A stretch of DNA of 64,000 bases, taken from contig JAIVEN010000013.1 in the NCBI GenBank assembly GCA_026686845.1, positions 13,598,001 to 13,662,000 on the forward strand, given 5' to 3'. The stretch comes from Adenanthera pavonina. Its lineage: Eukaryota > Streptophyta > Magnoliopsida > Fabales > Fabaceae. A model generated the notes under the pieces. The model was not told the DNA's origin and did not search any database. It saw only the letters and a program-made list of their open reading frames with translations. Positions 10,201 to 19,924 of this stretch are shown piece by piece; within the stretch, counting starts at the first letter, position 1; every line of letters begins with the position of its first letter. The translations under genes and the position numbers were made by a program.

Positions 10201-12563
10201 ATCAAACATGCAGAAGTTTACAACATGACTCAAAAATTGTCTGTGCAAACCAGGGCAATCGACAATGCAAATTCTCATATTCACTTGCTGCCAACTTGGA
10301 AAGATAATAGTAAGCATAATATACCACTTACAGCTTCCACCACGAATCAGAAAACTTGTCCAACATATCAGAGTACAAGTTCATGAACTTAAGAATGTTT
10401 TAAGTCATCTACCTTGTTAGAACTAAAAATATACCTTCATGATACAGATTATAATTATAAATTATAATTATAATTTATATTAAGAGACAAAAAGGCGTAT
10501 TCTCATTACAGTCAGCTGCAAAAGTATTCTACTTGCAGTCTATTATGCAAATTTTCTCTAGATCCAGGGCGTTTGGAAGTTTATCACTCAAAACAACAAA
10601 CAAAATTTGGAAGCTGTTGAAAAGCTTTTAAGATAAGGATGTCTTCTAAATTAAATGGGAGTGCAGAAGGGTCAGGAATTATAAATCCGCATGAGAGTTG
10701 AGTTTATTCCTGTCCAGGAGTACATTAGAATTCCTTATCAATATTTTCAGGAGTTTTAATCCTCTTGAGGATTAGAGGATTATCTTTGTATACAGAATTA
10801 TCCAATAATAATAAGTAGAAAGGGGATTGAAAAGAGTGGTTTTGTGTGCTACCCTTACTAAATGGTGTTCAAACATATCAGAAGCATGCATACTTACAAT
10901 GGCAGCAGCTCCCTGATGATTTTCCCTTACTTCTTGCTCTGCTTCTGGGAAAGAACATACCCATGTAACAGGTTAGGGGCAAAGGCATGGCATAGTCTAC
11001 TTTCATATAAAAGTTCAACCCAGCATGAAAAAGTTTGAAAAAACAAAAAGCAAATCACAGAAAAGTTCACAATTCAAAAGACAACTTAGGCATAGCTTCA
11101 TAACAATCTACCAGTCATAGAAGCAGTAAGAAAAATTAAAATAATCACATATTTTCTTTACATTATTGCAGAGGGACAAATTATGGCACATTTTAACATC
11201 ATGTTCTTTAGGAAATTACGACATCGATACCGAACTTGCATCACAACAGGAAGGATGAGAATCAAGCCTTGTTCAGTCCATTACGCTAATAATAGGGCTT
11301 GCCAGCTTGTAGTGTCCAGTAATGCAGTACAATGAACCAGACCAGTTTCCTTGAAAAGTTAGACATTCTACGAGAAGATAAGATAAAAAGAACCTAAAGA
11401 GATTTTCTCTTTTCAGCAAGTACATATTTTAGACTAAGTACTATCCTTCTAAACCCAGTAACCAACCAACAAAGAAAGCCTCTCAATTAGTAATTCAAAT
11501 ATTCAACAGTGCATTACAGAACCTAGCCAATAATAAGACCACTACTCTCTAGCATAGCCATATACAAAAACATGTACATATACAAGACACAGACAGGTAT
11601 TAACTATACCAGCTACAATTATTGCAAACAGCCTATGCTCTTCGGAATGCTACTTTGCACAATCTTAAGTAAAAGACACAACATTTTATTAAGCATAATA
11701 TGGATAAAAATAATGCATTATAAATGGTTATGTTTAATTAAATTGAAGTGAAAGAACAATAAGTTCTCTTGCGTTTATAAATATCTCACAATTAAGTCAC
11801 TCAAATTCTAGAAGTTCATAATGGAGGATATAGGTAGTATTAAAATATAACTCCCTCGTCAACTGCATTAAAAAATAATAACGTTCAAGGGTATGACAAC
11901 GACGAGGAGAGAAGAAAGGGGAATAAGCCTCATACGCAACCATAAGATATGGTCCAAATGTGTCAAAGCATAGGCCTAAAAAGCAACCAAAAGATAAGGT
12001 CCAATAGTGTCAAAGCCTGCACCAATGTAGTTCCCACATAAACCCTCCTACCAACGTTATTAAGTGAAAGAAAAAGTTTTGAAACCCAGAAATGATAAAG
12101 CCACATAATTAAACAATCAAAATAATAATTGAGGAAATAAAATTGAAAAACAGAGGAAATAAATCGAAGACAACATAAATGAGAAAAACCCCAATTCAAA
12201 GAAACTGCATATTCCAATTATTGAAGAGGAAACAAGAAAAGAGACAGAAGAATGCAAGCAAATAAACGAACCTGAAGGAAGCGGGTTTGGTGGAGAAGGG
12301 GAAGTGGGAGGGGGAGGGGGAGGAAGGCGCTTGCGGAAAACAGAGGAAAATAGCATGTGGGCGCCAGTGGTGATAAGCCTCTGTGCCGGATCGACCAGCT
12401 TCGAGAACCAACCATTATTGCGGCTAGTGCTAGGGTTTCTGAGGGCCGTCGGGGGACGATCGTACGGTGTCGTCTGGGCCCTTCGGAAAGGACGCTTCCG
12501 GAATTTACCTCCGGTTCCCAACCCTCCCCCTTCATAGGGGTTGCCTTCACGCGCCGTCGCCAT
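1206..12563 (-). CDS. NUP1: NUP1/NUP136, FG-repeat nuclear pore basket protein (9 coding exons)
   Basis: This is the plant-specific nucleoporin of the nuclear basket. It is regarded as the functional counterpart of animal Nup153 and is linked to TREX-2 and mRNA export. Exons on the minus strand: 12563-12272, 10944-10898, 10106-9982, 6670-6472, 6365-6063, 5951-5865, 5786-5052, 4126-3486, 2799-1206. They sum to 4023 nt, or 1340 residues plus TAA, near the roughly 1290 of Arabidopsis. Every junction keeps frame. Residues 52-79 (WFSKLVDPAQRL, then FRKRL) form a likely amphipathic membrane-binding segment. Exon 5 carries MGSRPSKVSPSKL, FPQKSP and GFVTPRSRGRSA. Exon 7 opens ALKRRSSVLDNDIGS and has KILQQLDKLVSPK (455-467). 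Exons 8-9 hold over 20 FG motifs (FSFG, MFG, VFG). The C-terminus is basic (GRSRKK). The protein acts at the inner face of the nuclear pore. All introns are GT-AG except intron 3 (GC-AG). Identity rests on recalled family motifs. Confidence 0.93.
1651..1833 (-). repeat. Coding minisatellite in NUP1 exon 9 (MFG repeat)
   Basis: Four head-to-tail units start at 1651, 1699, 1738 and 1786. Units 1 and 3 are 48 bp and unit 2 is 39 bp. All lengths are multiples of three, so the frame is kept. They encode near-identical SPMFGSSTASVAST-type blocks of 13-16 residues, each with one FG motif. This is a recent expansion inside the FG domain, a region known to tolerate length change. Confidence 0.85.
4815..4925. 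repeat. Degenerate GAGGCG/CCTCGCC-type interspersed repeat in NUP1 intron 7
   Basis: The stretch contains GGTGGCTCAGGCGTATGCAA, then CTCCTTGCACCTCACCTCAG, then GCCTTTTGGCACCTTTAAC. It resembles the plant interspersed repeat built of GAGGCG, CAAGGCGC and GCGCCTTTGACAAC blocks. A minus-strand AG/GT-bounded segment inside it (about 4925-4880) looks exon-like, but adding it is unnecessary: exons 7 and 8 already join in phase. Confidence 0.35.
8090..8890 (+). mobile_element. Old RTE-type LINE relic, C-terminal part, interrupted
   Basis: Plus-strand reading gives fragments AMLYNNECQTLKG, then after a frameshift VAKMRILKWICGYTRKDKI. Beyond the nested insertion come PTRRVDWMSLALQKH and NLLVNGIFEEP. 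These match the conserved C-terminal end of plant RTE LINE reverse transcriptases (MLYG.ECW, MRMLRWMCGHTR.D.IRNE, P.RRVD). It carries stops and frameshifts and is interrupted at 8290-8764 by a second LINE. It is a dead fragment with uncertain ends. Confidence 0.65.
8290..8764 (-). mobile_element. 5'-truncated RTE LINE 3' end with (TTG)n tail and 20-bp TSD
   Basis: Minus-strand positions 8737-8375 stay open and encode the RTE C-terminal domain: MLYGSECWALK, MRMLRCMCGHTKLDKIRNE, HRLRWFGHIQRR, RRKGRPKRTLREVIKNDL. A 3' UTR with CACCTAGTGGGATAAGG follows, ending in (TTG)n near 8303-8325 (ACAACAACAAC on plus). The target duplication is TTGGATGAGCCAATAAGAAG at 8270-8289 and the same 20-mer with two mismatches at 8765-8784. 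It sits inside the older plus-strand RTE relic. Its long open frame suggests it is much younger than its host. Confidence 0.85.
9980..9981 (-). other. GC splice donor of NUP1 intron 3
   Basis: Exon 3 ends ...ACCAG at 9982 and the intron begins GCAAGC, so this is a GC-AG intron (acceptor AG at 6672-6671). AG joined to ATCTGAAATT restores an RSEIDHL reading with no frame break. The AG|GCAAG context is the strong one expected of the minority GC donors. Confidence 0.85.
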
Positions 12564-12628
12564 GGGAGAAAGACAGTAACGAGGAGCTCGAAATGGGTAG
12601 AGGTCGCAAGAGGGAAAGTTCTGGGCAT
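12564..12628 (-). promoter_or_regulatory. Possible overlapping upstream ATG/ORF of NUP1
   Basis: An ATG at 12628-12626 lies 65 bases before the NUP1 start, in a different frame. That frame stays open past the NUP1 start, through exon 1 into intron 1. If transcription begins upstream of 12628 this is an overlapping uORF that would lower NUP1 translation. If it begins downstream the ATG is irrelevant. The NUP1 start was kept because MATAREGNPYEG matches the family N-terminus. Confidence 0.35.
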
Positions 12629-12633
12629 GCAAG

Positions 12634-12642
12634 TTAGGGTTT
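12634..12642 (-). promoter_or_regulatory. Telo-box (AAACCCTAA) upstream of NUP1
   Basis: The NUP1 strand reads TTTAAAACCCTAACTTGC about 70-80 bases before the start codon. AAACCCTAA is the plant telo-box, common near transcription starts of housekeeping and translation-related genes. The TC-rich stretch just beyond it (12643-12665) is typical of plant core promoters and 5' UTRs. I see no clear TATA box. Confidence 0.6.
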
Positions 12643-12689
12643 TAAATCGAGAAGAGGAGAGAGAAAGAAATGGAGAAAATAAATAAATG

Positions 12690-13180
12690 GTCTCAAATAA
12701 TTGTTGGTGAGTTTATGGGAAAGAACGGTAAAAGGAAACAAAGAAAAAGGATGAATTTTTTTAGCAAAAACATTTTGAAAAAATTATATATAAAATCCCA
12801 TTATCTAAATTTATTAATATTCACAAAAAATTGGATCAGTCATTCATCAAAGTAAATTTTTAACATTCAGTAGTTCAACTAAAATTAAGTCAATGACAAT
12901 ACATTTAATAACTTTTTAATTTTATATTATATAAAAATTAAAAATATTATTAATAATTTTTACAACATAATATTAAAATCTAAACAATTTAATATGAATA
13001 ATTATATTTTAAATTTAAAATAATCAATTAATATTCTATTTTTATATTATTTATTAAGTAAATTTATTATTATTAATAATTATGTATTATAATAATACTT
13101 ATACAATATTATAATTTAGAAAAAAATTTATACAAAAAATAATACTATTTAATATTAAAACTAATGTTATTTTATATTAA
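12690..13180. other. AT-rich intergenic spacer
   Basis: No gene is visible between the NUP1 promoter and the first repeat. From 12890 the sequence is almost pure A/T with short TTAAT-type runs. It ends in the target-site copy of the LINE fragment at 13181. Confidence 0.5.
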
Positions 13181-13310
13181 CAACAACAACATCCTTGTTG
13201 CATATCATAGAGATTTGAAAAAATTTTATATTAGTTGTTGAGGGCTTAACACAGCCCTTCTTTTCTATCCAGGCTTGGGATTGACTAAGATATTATAGGC
13301 GGAGTTAATA
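13181..13310 (-). mobile_element. 5'-truncated LINE/SINE 3' end with (TTG)n tail, 14-bp TSD
   Basis: The 130-bp insert is bounded by the perfect 14-bp repeat TTATTTTATATTAA (13167-13180 and 13311-13324). On the minus strand it ends GATGTTGTTGTTG, the (TTG)n tail of plant RTE LINEs and the SINEs that borrow their machinery. It contains AAGCCTGGATAGAAAAG. No coding part remains. Confidence 0.65.
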
Positions 13311-13385
13311 TTATTTTATATTAAAAACTAAAATTTTTTGAAAAATAAAAAAAATTAAACATTATTATCAATCACCTATTACCCG

Positions 13386-14967
13386 TGTTAAATCAAGTGT
13401 TTTGATGATTCCAAACTAATTAGAACTTGGAATGAAGATATCAAATATATATAAAAGATCTCAAGTAAAGAAATCCAAGAAAAACAAGTATAAGATTATA
13501 TATAGGATTTCTTATTGAATTCAAATGAGTAAAAGACTTTGATCTTGCAAGAGAATATGTTAAAAGTGTGTTTTTTAGATAACTCATGAAATATTTGAAA
13601 AATACCCAGACGAATTTTGGAGTGTTAAACTTGATTTGTTATTTTGAAAATTCGAATTTTGGTATATGAAATTTGAACTTCGGGGTGAAAATATGTTAGT
13701 CAGAAAAGAGATCCCTCTGACAGACGAATTTCATCTTTGAAAATTCGAATTTCGGGTAAAACACAAACTATGGAAAATGAAAAATTCGTTTGAAGATATG
13801 TCAAAGTTCATCTAAAAATAAAGTTTAGAAAAAGTTCTAAGTTAGTCCTCTGATAGACAAACTTTGATTTTGAAAATTTAAACTTTGAAAAGATAGTTTG
13901 CAAGTTTGTTATGATAGTCTTTTGACATATGAATTTCAGTATTCAGAAATTCAAAATTTGAAATTAGGTTTGATAAGAGATCTCTCTGACAGACAAACTT
14001 TAGTATTTGAAAATTCGAATTTCGAAAAAAAGAGCTATTGTACCATATTGAGCTACCCTCTGACAGACAAATTTTGGGAACCAAAATTCGAACTTTGAAG
14101 GTACTGTAGCAATATGGAACAACTATTCATATTTACCAGAAGAACTTTAAACTTGAAAATTCGTATGTTTCAACATAGAAACATTTGCTAAAAATGAAAA
14201 TTCAAACTTTACTTTAGAACAGACGAACTTCGAGGTTCAATGTTAAAGTTTTTAGCTTACAGTCTCTGTGAAATTTGTTTGTTGACAAATCAAAATTTGA
14301 ACTTTAAATGTGAGACGCATTAAATGTGGTTAGTGAACGGATAACTTTTCAAAGTAAGCATTGGGTAACATCTCTAAAGACTAGAACTTGTCTCTAACGT
14401 ATAGTTAAGACATAAATATATAAATTGAACTTTATTTGTAGATGTGGGTAACGACTCTACATTGTATATACAGAAACTCTACAAAATTCTTGAGTCAAAG
14501 TCTACTGCTCTAACATACTTCATATCTTGTACTTCAACTTTTATATACACTATAAATTAGAGAGTTCATTTACTGTAATCAATCTTATCTTCATCTGGAA
14601 GAAAATTTTTTTTGTGAGAGCATTTCACAAGGGATTTGGGAAGTATTTAGCTAGAGTGCAAAGAGTGAGATTATAAGTTCTTGGAATAGAGTATCAAGTT
14701 GTACTGAGGCATTGCAAGAAGCCCATTGAATTCTTACAAGATAGTGAAAAACCTCAAGTGGTAGCTTGAGGACTAGACCTAAGTCAAAAGAAAGAGACCA
14801 AACCATGATAAATATTTGTGTCTTCTCTTCCCTTATCTTGTTTTTCACTTGGTTATTTTTTGTACTTTGCTTTTACTGTCACTCTTGCTTTCACTACTCT
14901 CTTATATTTTCCAGAAAATTTCAAGCTTCCCAATTTACCCCCTCTTGGGGAGCCAACATATCTAACA
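13386..14967 (+). repeat. Element A 5' LTR
   Basis: It starts TGTTAAATCAAGTG and ends CATATCTAACA. Positions about 13600-14310 (U3) hold the alternating CAGACGAA and GAAAATTCGAATTTC motifs. A TATA-like TATATAAAT is at 14417-14425. The partner LTR is 34842-36411. Confidence 0.9.
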
Positions 14968-14969
14968 AG

Positions 14970-14981
14970 TAGTATCAGAGG
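14970..14981 (+). promoter_or_regulatory. Element A primer-binding site (tRNA-Met type, mutated)
   Basis: TAGTATCAGAGG lies two bases after the 5' LTR. The usual copia site is TGGTATCAGAGC, complementary to initiator tRNA-Met. The G-to-A change and the altered end show decay. Compare the intact copy in B at 21587. Confidence 0.8.
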
Positions 14982-15022
14982 CCGAACTCCCAAACAAAGG
15001 ATCTAACCATTCGGAAATTTGA

Positions 15023-16806
15023 ATGGCTGGCTTTGGAGAGAGTATTCTACCTGAGGGAAATAACACAAACAGACCACCTGGCTTCAATGGAGAACACTAT
15101 GAATACTGGAAGATGAGAATGCAAATCTATCTCTAGTCCATTGATTTGTACATCTAGTCTGTCATCCAAAATGGAAATTTTATCCCAATGAAGCTGCAGG
15201 ATGATATGAAATACAAGGAGAAGCCAGAAGACGAGTGCAATGAGGAACATAAGAGAAGAGTCCTGCTAAACTTTAAGGCCAAACACTGCCTGGTCAGTGC
15301 ATTAAACCATGATTAATTCTACAGTGTATCACAATGTTCCACAGCTAAGGGTATGTGGGACACTCTAGAAATCGCTCATGAAGGAACCACTAGAGTAAGG
15401 GAGAACAAATTGAACTCCTGCATTGATGAGTATGAAAGTTTCAGAATGGTGGAAAGTAAAAGTATCAAAGAACTTCAAAAGAGATTCACCCTCATTTTGA
15501 ATCAACTAAAGAGTCTCAGCAAGGAGTACACTCAACTAGAGAAAGTTAGAAAAATCCTTAGAGTTTTTCCTCTATATTGGTAGCCAAAAGTAACAGCATT
15601 AGAAGAAACTAGAGGAGAGTCAATGGCTCATGTCACAACGCTCTTCGGTAGCCTTAAAGAGTATGAAGGAAAAATAAAGGTTCTTAAGGAAGCGAGTCAA
15701 GACAGGAAAAAGAAGGGCCTTACTTTAAAAACTGCAGAAGAAAAAGAAGAAGAATCTAATGATGGTGATGAACTAGATGAAAAGACTCTGGCTATGATGG
15801 TCAGAAAATTCGGAAGATTCTATAATAAGAAAAGAAATAAAAGATTCTTTAAGAAAAGAGTAGCTGGAGACAACAAGAAAGAAGGAAAAGAGTCTGTCAC
15901 ATGCTATGAATACAAAAAGTAAAGGCCCATCAAATGAGATTATCCACAATTCCTAAAGAAGTAAGAGAAGGAAAAGATTGCTACTAACAAGGGCAAGAAG
16001 AATAGGGCATACATCTCATCTATCTGGGGCAACAATTCAGATTAAGAAGATGATGATGAAAAAGAAATTGCCAACATCTGCTTGATGGCTCTGGCATTTG
16101 AAAAGACTCCAAGCTCATCCAACAGTGATCAAGAAGATGAAGTATATGAATCTAAACCTTTCTATTTTAACTTGCTTGATGTATTTCATGATCTGCATGA
16201 TGAGTTCATTAAGACTGCTAAAGAACTAAAACAGGCTAATAAAAGGATTAGCAAGTTAGAATCTTACATTGCATCTCTACACAAAGCTGAATCTACTTGT
16301 TGTACATTATGTATTGAACTAAAGCAGACTAATGAATATCTGTTGAAAAGCATGGCTAGACTTACTAAGCGCAAATATATGTTGTTCGCTTTAATGGGAA
16401 GTCGGAGAATTGAGTAAGGAAAAGCTGGACTTGGCTATGATCCTTGTGCAGTTAAAGAAAAGATTAAAAAGAAAAATCAAAATCTGTACATGAGGCATTT
16501 TGTGCATACTGATGGACATGAAAAGAAAAATCGCACTCCAAAACGCATTGAATCCTATGTCCAACCAAAATATGTGAAACAAAAGTATTATATGCATTGC
16601 TTTCTTCTTGCATCACAATCTAGTAGTCCCTTTACCACCTGTCACTTCTATAACAAGAAGGGACACATTTCCAGTTCATGTTTGTTGAAGAAAAATGGAC
16701 TTGACATGAAGGTAGAATGGGTTTCCAAAGATACATTTGTATCTAGGGAAAATGCCACTAACAGAAAAGGACTCAAGCAAATCTGGGTACCTAAAAAGAA
16801 AGTCTG
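15023..16806 (+). pseudogene. Element A gag (decayed)
   Basis: The start is MAGFGESILPEGNNTNR. A copia gag (UBN2-like) region follows with HCLVSALN, MWDTLEIAHEGTTRVRENKLN and ELQKRFTLILNQLKSL. Then come the acidic/basic Sirevirus block ESNDGDELDE, FGRFYNKK and a zinc knuckle reduced to CYEYKK*RPIK, in which the second cysteine has become tyrosine and stops follow. The tail has ANICLMA and TCHFYNKKGHISSSC. Stops include TAG at 15155-15157. The knuckle is no longer able to bind zinc. Confidence 0.85.
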
Positions 16807-18980
16807 ACCTTTGTTTTGCAAATTTGTCTTAAAGCAAGAAAAAGTAACAAACAGTATATGGATAGTGCTTGCTCAAGCCATATAATTGGTGATAAGGAGA
16901 AGTTCATCACCTTTAGAGACAAGAAAGGAGGAAAGGTGACCTTTGGAGGTGACCAATATGGCAAAATAGTTGGTATCGGCATTGTGGGCAAGAATTCTGA
17001 AACATTTATAGAATAGGTGTTGTTTGTGATTGACTTCAACCACAACCTACTAAGTGTGAGTTAGACATGTGATAAAGGGAACTGGGTACTGTTTGACTTA
17101 AAGTTCTGCCTGGTCATTCGAAAAAGTGATCATAAAGTAATCATCAAGACTCAAAGGGATGGTAATTGCTATGCCATTGATCTTGATGAACTTCCTTCCT
17201 TAGATTTTGTTTATTTAATTAGTCAAGATAATGATAGTTAGTTGTGGCATAGAAGACTGGCACATGTTAACATAAACCAGCTATCAAAACTGATTAAGAA
17301 TGATTTAGTCACTAGTTTACTAAAAATCTCTTTTGAAAAAGACAAAGAATGTGATGCATGCCTCAAAGGAAAACAAACCAAATCATCTTTCAAATCTAAA
17401 AATGTAGTCACCATATCTAGACCAGTATAACTATTGCATATGGATTTGATAGGTCCATCTAGAGTAAAAAGCATTGGTGAAAACCTGTATGTTTTTGTGA
17501 TTGTGGATGATTACTCTAGATTTACCTGGACTTTGTTTCTTTCTTCCAAAAGTGAAACATTTGATGTATTTGTAACCTTGGCTAAGAAAGTGCAAAATAA
17601 GAAAGGTATTTCTATTGTGTCTATCAGGTCTGATCATGGAGGAGAATTTGAAAATTCTAGTTTTCTGGAGTACTGTGATGAACATGGAATTGATCACAAC
17701 TTTTCAGCACCAAGGACTCCTTAGCCAAATAGATTGGTGGAAAGAAAGAACAGAACAATTGGAGAAATGGCACGAGCAATGCTGAATGAAAATGAACTCA
17801 CTCAAGTATTCTGTGCTGATGCAGTAAACACAGCAAGTTATATCATTAACAGAGCCTACATTAAACCAATTCTAGGGAAGACTCCTTATGAGCTGTACAA
17901 AGGGAGGAAGACAAACCTTTCACATATGCATATATTAGGCTGTAAATGTTTCATCCACAATAATGGAAAGGAGCATTTGGGTAAGTTTAACATCAAATCT
18001 GATGAAGGTATATTTCTTGACTATTCTAGTAGGATTAAAGCATATAGAGTTTTTAATAAAAAGATTAGATCAGTAGAAGAAGCTATGCATGTTGTGTTTA
18101 TTGAAAATGAAACAGTTTCCAAGCATGTCATTGATGAAGATGATCTTATCTCAACTTTAAGAACTTAAATCTTTTTGAAGAAGATAAAATTGAACCTCCA
18201 AAAATATCTAAATCTACTAACATAGAGAATGATATTCAGGAAAAAGATATTGAGTATGATAACAATGAGGAAATGTCACAAGAACTTCCTAGAGTTTGAA
18301 AATATCAAAGGAATCATCTAGTAGATCAAGTGATTGGAGATGTTCAGGAGAAAGTTAAAACCAGAAAACAACTTAGGAATCAAATGACCAATTATGCTTT
18401 TATTTCCCAAATTGAATCTAAGTGTGCTAAAGAAGCCTTAACCGATGAGTATTGGATTCTAGTTATGCAAGATGAACTAAATTAGTTTAAACGAAATCAA
18501 GTTTGAGATTTAGTGCCTAGACCTAAAAATCACCCTATTATAGGTACTAAATAGGTCTTTAGAAATAAACTTGATGAATCAAGAACAATCATTATAAATA
18601 AAGCAAGATTAGTTGTCAAAGGATATAATCAAGAAGAAGGTATTGATTTTGAGGGAACTTCTGCTCCAGTTGTAAGATTGGAAGGAATTAGAATCCTATT
18701 GGCCTATGCATGCATGAAAAACATAATGTTATATCAAATGGATGTAAAAAGTACTTTTCTGAATGGATATATCATGGAGGAGGTTTATGTTGATCAACCT
18801 CCAGGTTTTAAGGATTCAACGAAACCAAATCATGTTTATAAACTAAAGAAAGCTCTTTATGGCTTAAAACAAGCTCTTGGAGTATGGTATGAAAGGCTAA
18901 GCAATTTTTCAACTGAAAAGGGATTCAATAGAGGAAAAATAGATACAACTATGTTCACCAAGAAAGAAAACAAAGACTTA

Positions 18981-19353
18981 GGGCCTGTTTGACAGTGTTT
19001 TCTATTTTCTTATTCTCAAAACAGTTTTGTAAAACTATTTTCGAGAATAAGTTTTGAAAACAAGAAAACAAAAAAATCTGTTTGAATGATTATTTTTAAA
19101 ATCATAACTAGTGAGTAATAGATGAGTTATTTAAAATTTATAACTTTACCATTAATAAGGTGGGTGTTTTTCACCTTTTTTTTATTTTTCAGAACAAAAA
19201 CTACAAAACAAAAAATTGTTTTGAGTTTTCTATTTTTTTATTTTTTTGTTTTCCAGAACAATTTATAAAAAACAAGTTTACCAAATAAGTTTTTTTGTTT
19301 TTCTGTTTTCGAAAACAGAAAAACTGTTTTGGAAACATGAATCAAACAGACCC
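18981..19353. mobile_element. Tourist-like (PIF/Harbinger) MITE in element A RT
   Basis: The ends are GGGCCTGTTTGACAGTG and, read in reverse, GGGTCTGTTTGATTCA, a terminal inverted repeat with one mismatch in the first 12 bases. It is flanked by TTA (18978-18980 and 19354-19356). The uninterrupted sequence in element B (KKENKDLLIVQIY) confirms the insertion point. Size, TIR and the 3-bp TTA duplication fit PIF/Harbinger-type MITEs. The interior is rich in AAAACAGTTTT-like palindromes. Confidence 0.85.
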
Positions 19354-19924
19354 TTACTTATTGTTCAAATTTATATTGATGATATTATATTTTGTGCCAC
19401 TAATGAATCTCTTTGCAAGAATTTCTCTAAGCTAATGCAGGGTGAATTTGAAATCTCAATGATGGGTGAGCTCAACTTCTTCCTTGGATTGTAAATTAAA
19501 TAATGTGATGATGACATTTTCCTCAACCAATCAAAATATCTGCAAGAGGTGCTGAAAAAGTTTGGTATGAAAAAAGTCAAATCAATGGGAACTCTTATAA
19601 CTACTGCAACAAAGCTTGATATGGATGAAGGAGGAAAGACCTTTGATATAACCAAATATAGGAGAATGATTGGATCCTTGCTATACCTAACAGCTAGTAG
19701 ACCTGACATTATGTTCAGTGTCTGTACGTATGCAAGGTTCCAATCATGTCCCAAAGAATCCCATGCAACGGATCTTCAAATATCTAATTGGAACATCACA
19801 AATGGGACTTTGGTATCCAAAGGGAAATGGAGAAGAACTCATGGGATATACTGATGCTGACTTTGCTGGATCCAAAACTGATAGAAAAAGCACAAGTGAA
19901 ACATGTCAGTTCCTTGGAGGATCC

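Noticed and set aside
10600..10870. Possible second small LTR starting TGTTGAAAAGC in NUP1 intron 2
   Set aside because: No defined 3' end or flanking duplication; could be ordinary intron sequence.
12117..12632. Minus-strand frame of 171 codons covering NUP1 exon 1 as a separate gene
   Set aside because: The part beyond 12272 is intron. The family N-terminus starts at the ATG at 12563, and a good GT donor (CAG|GTTCGT) ends the exon.
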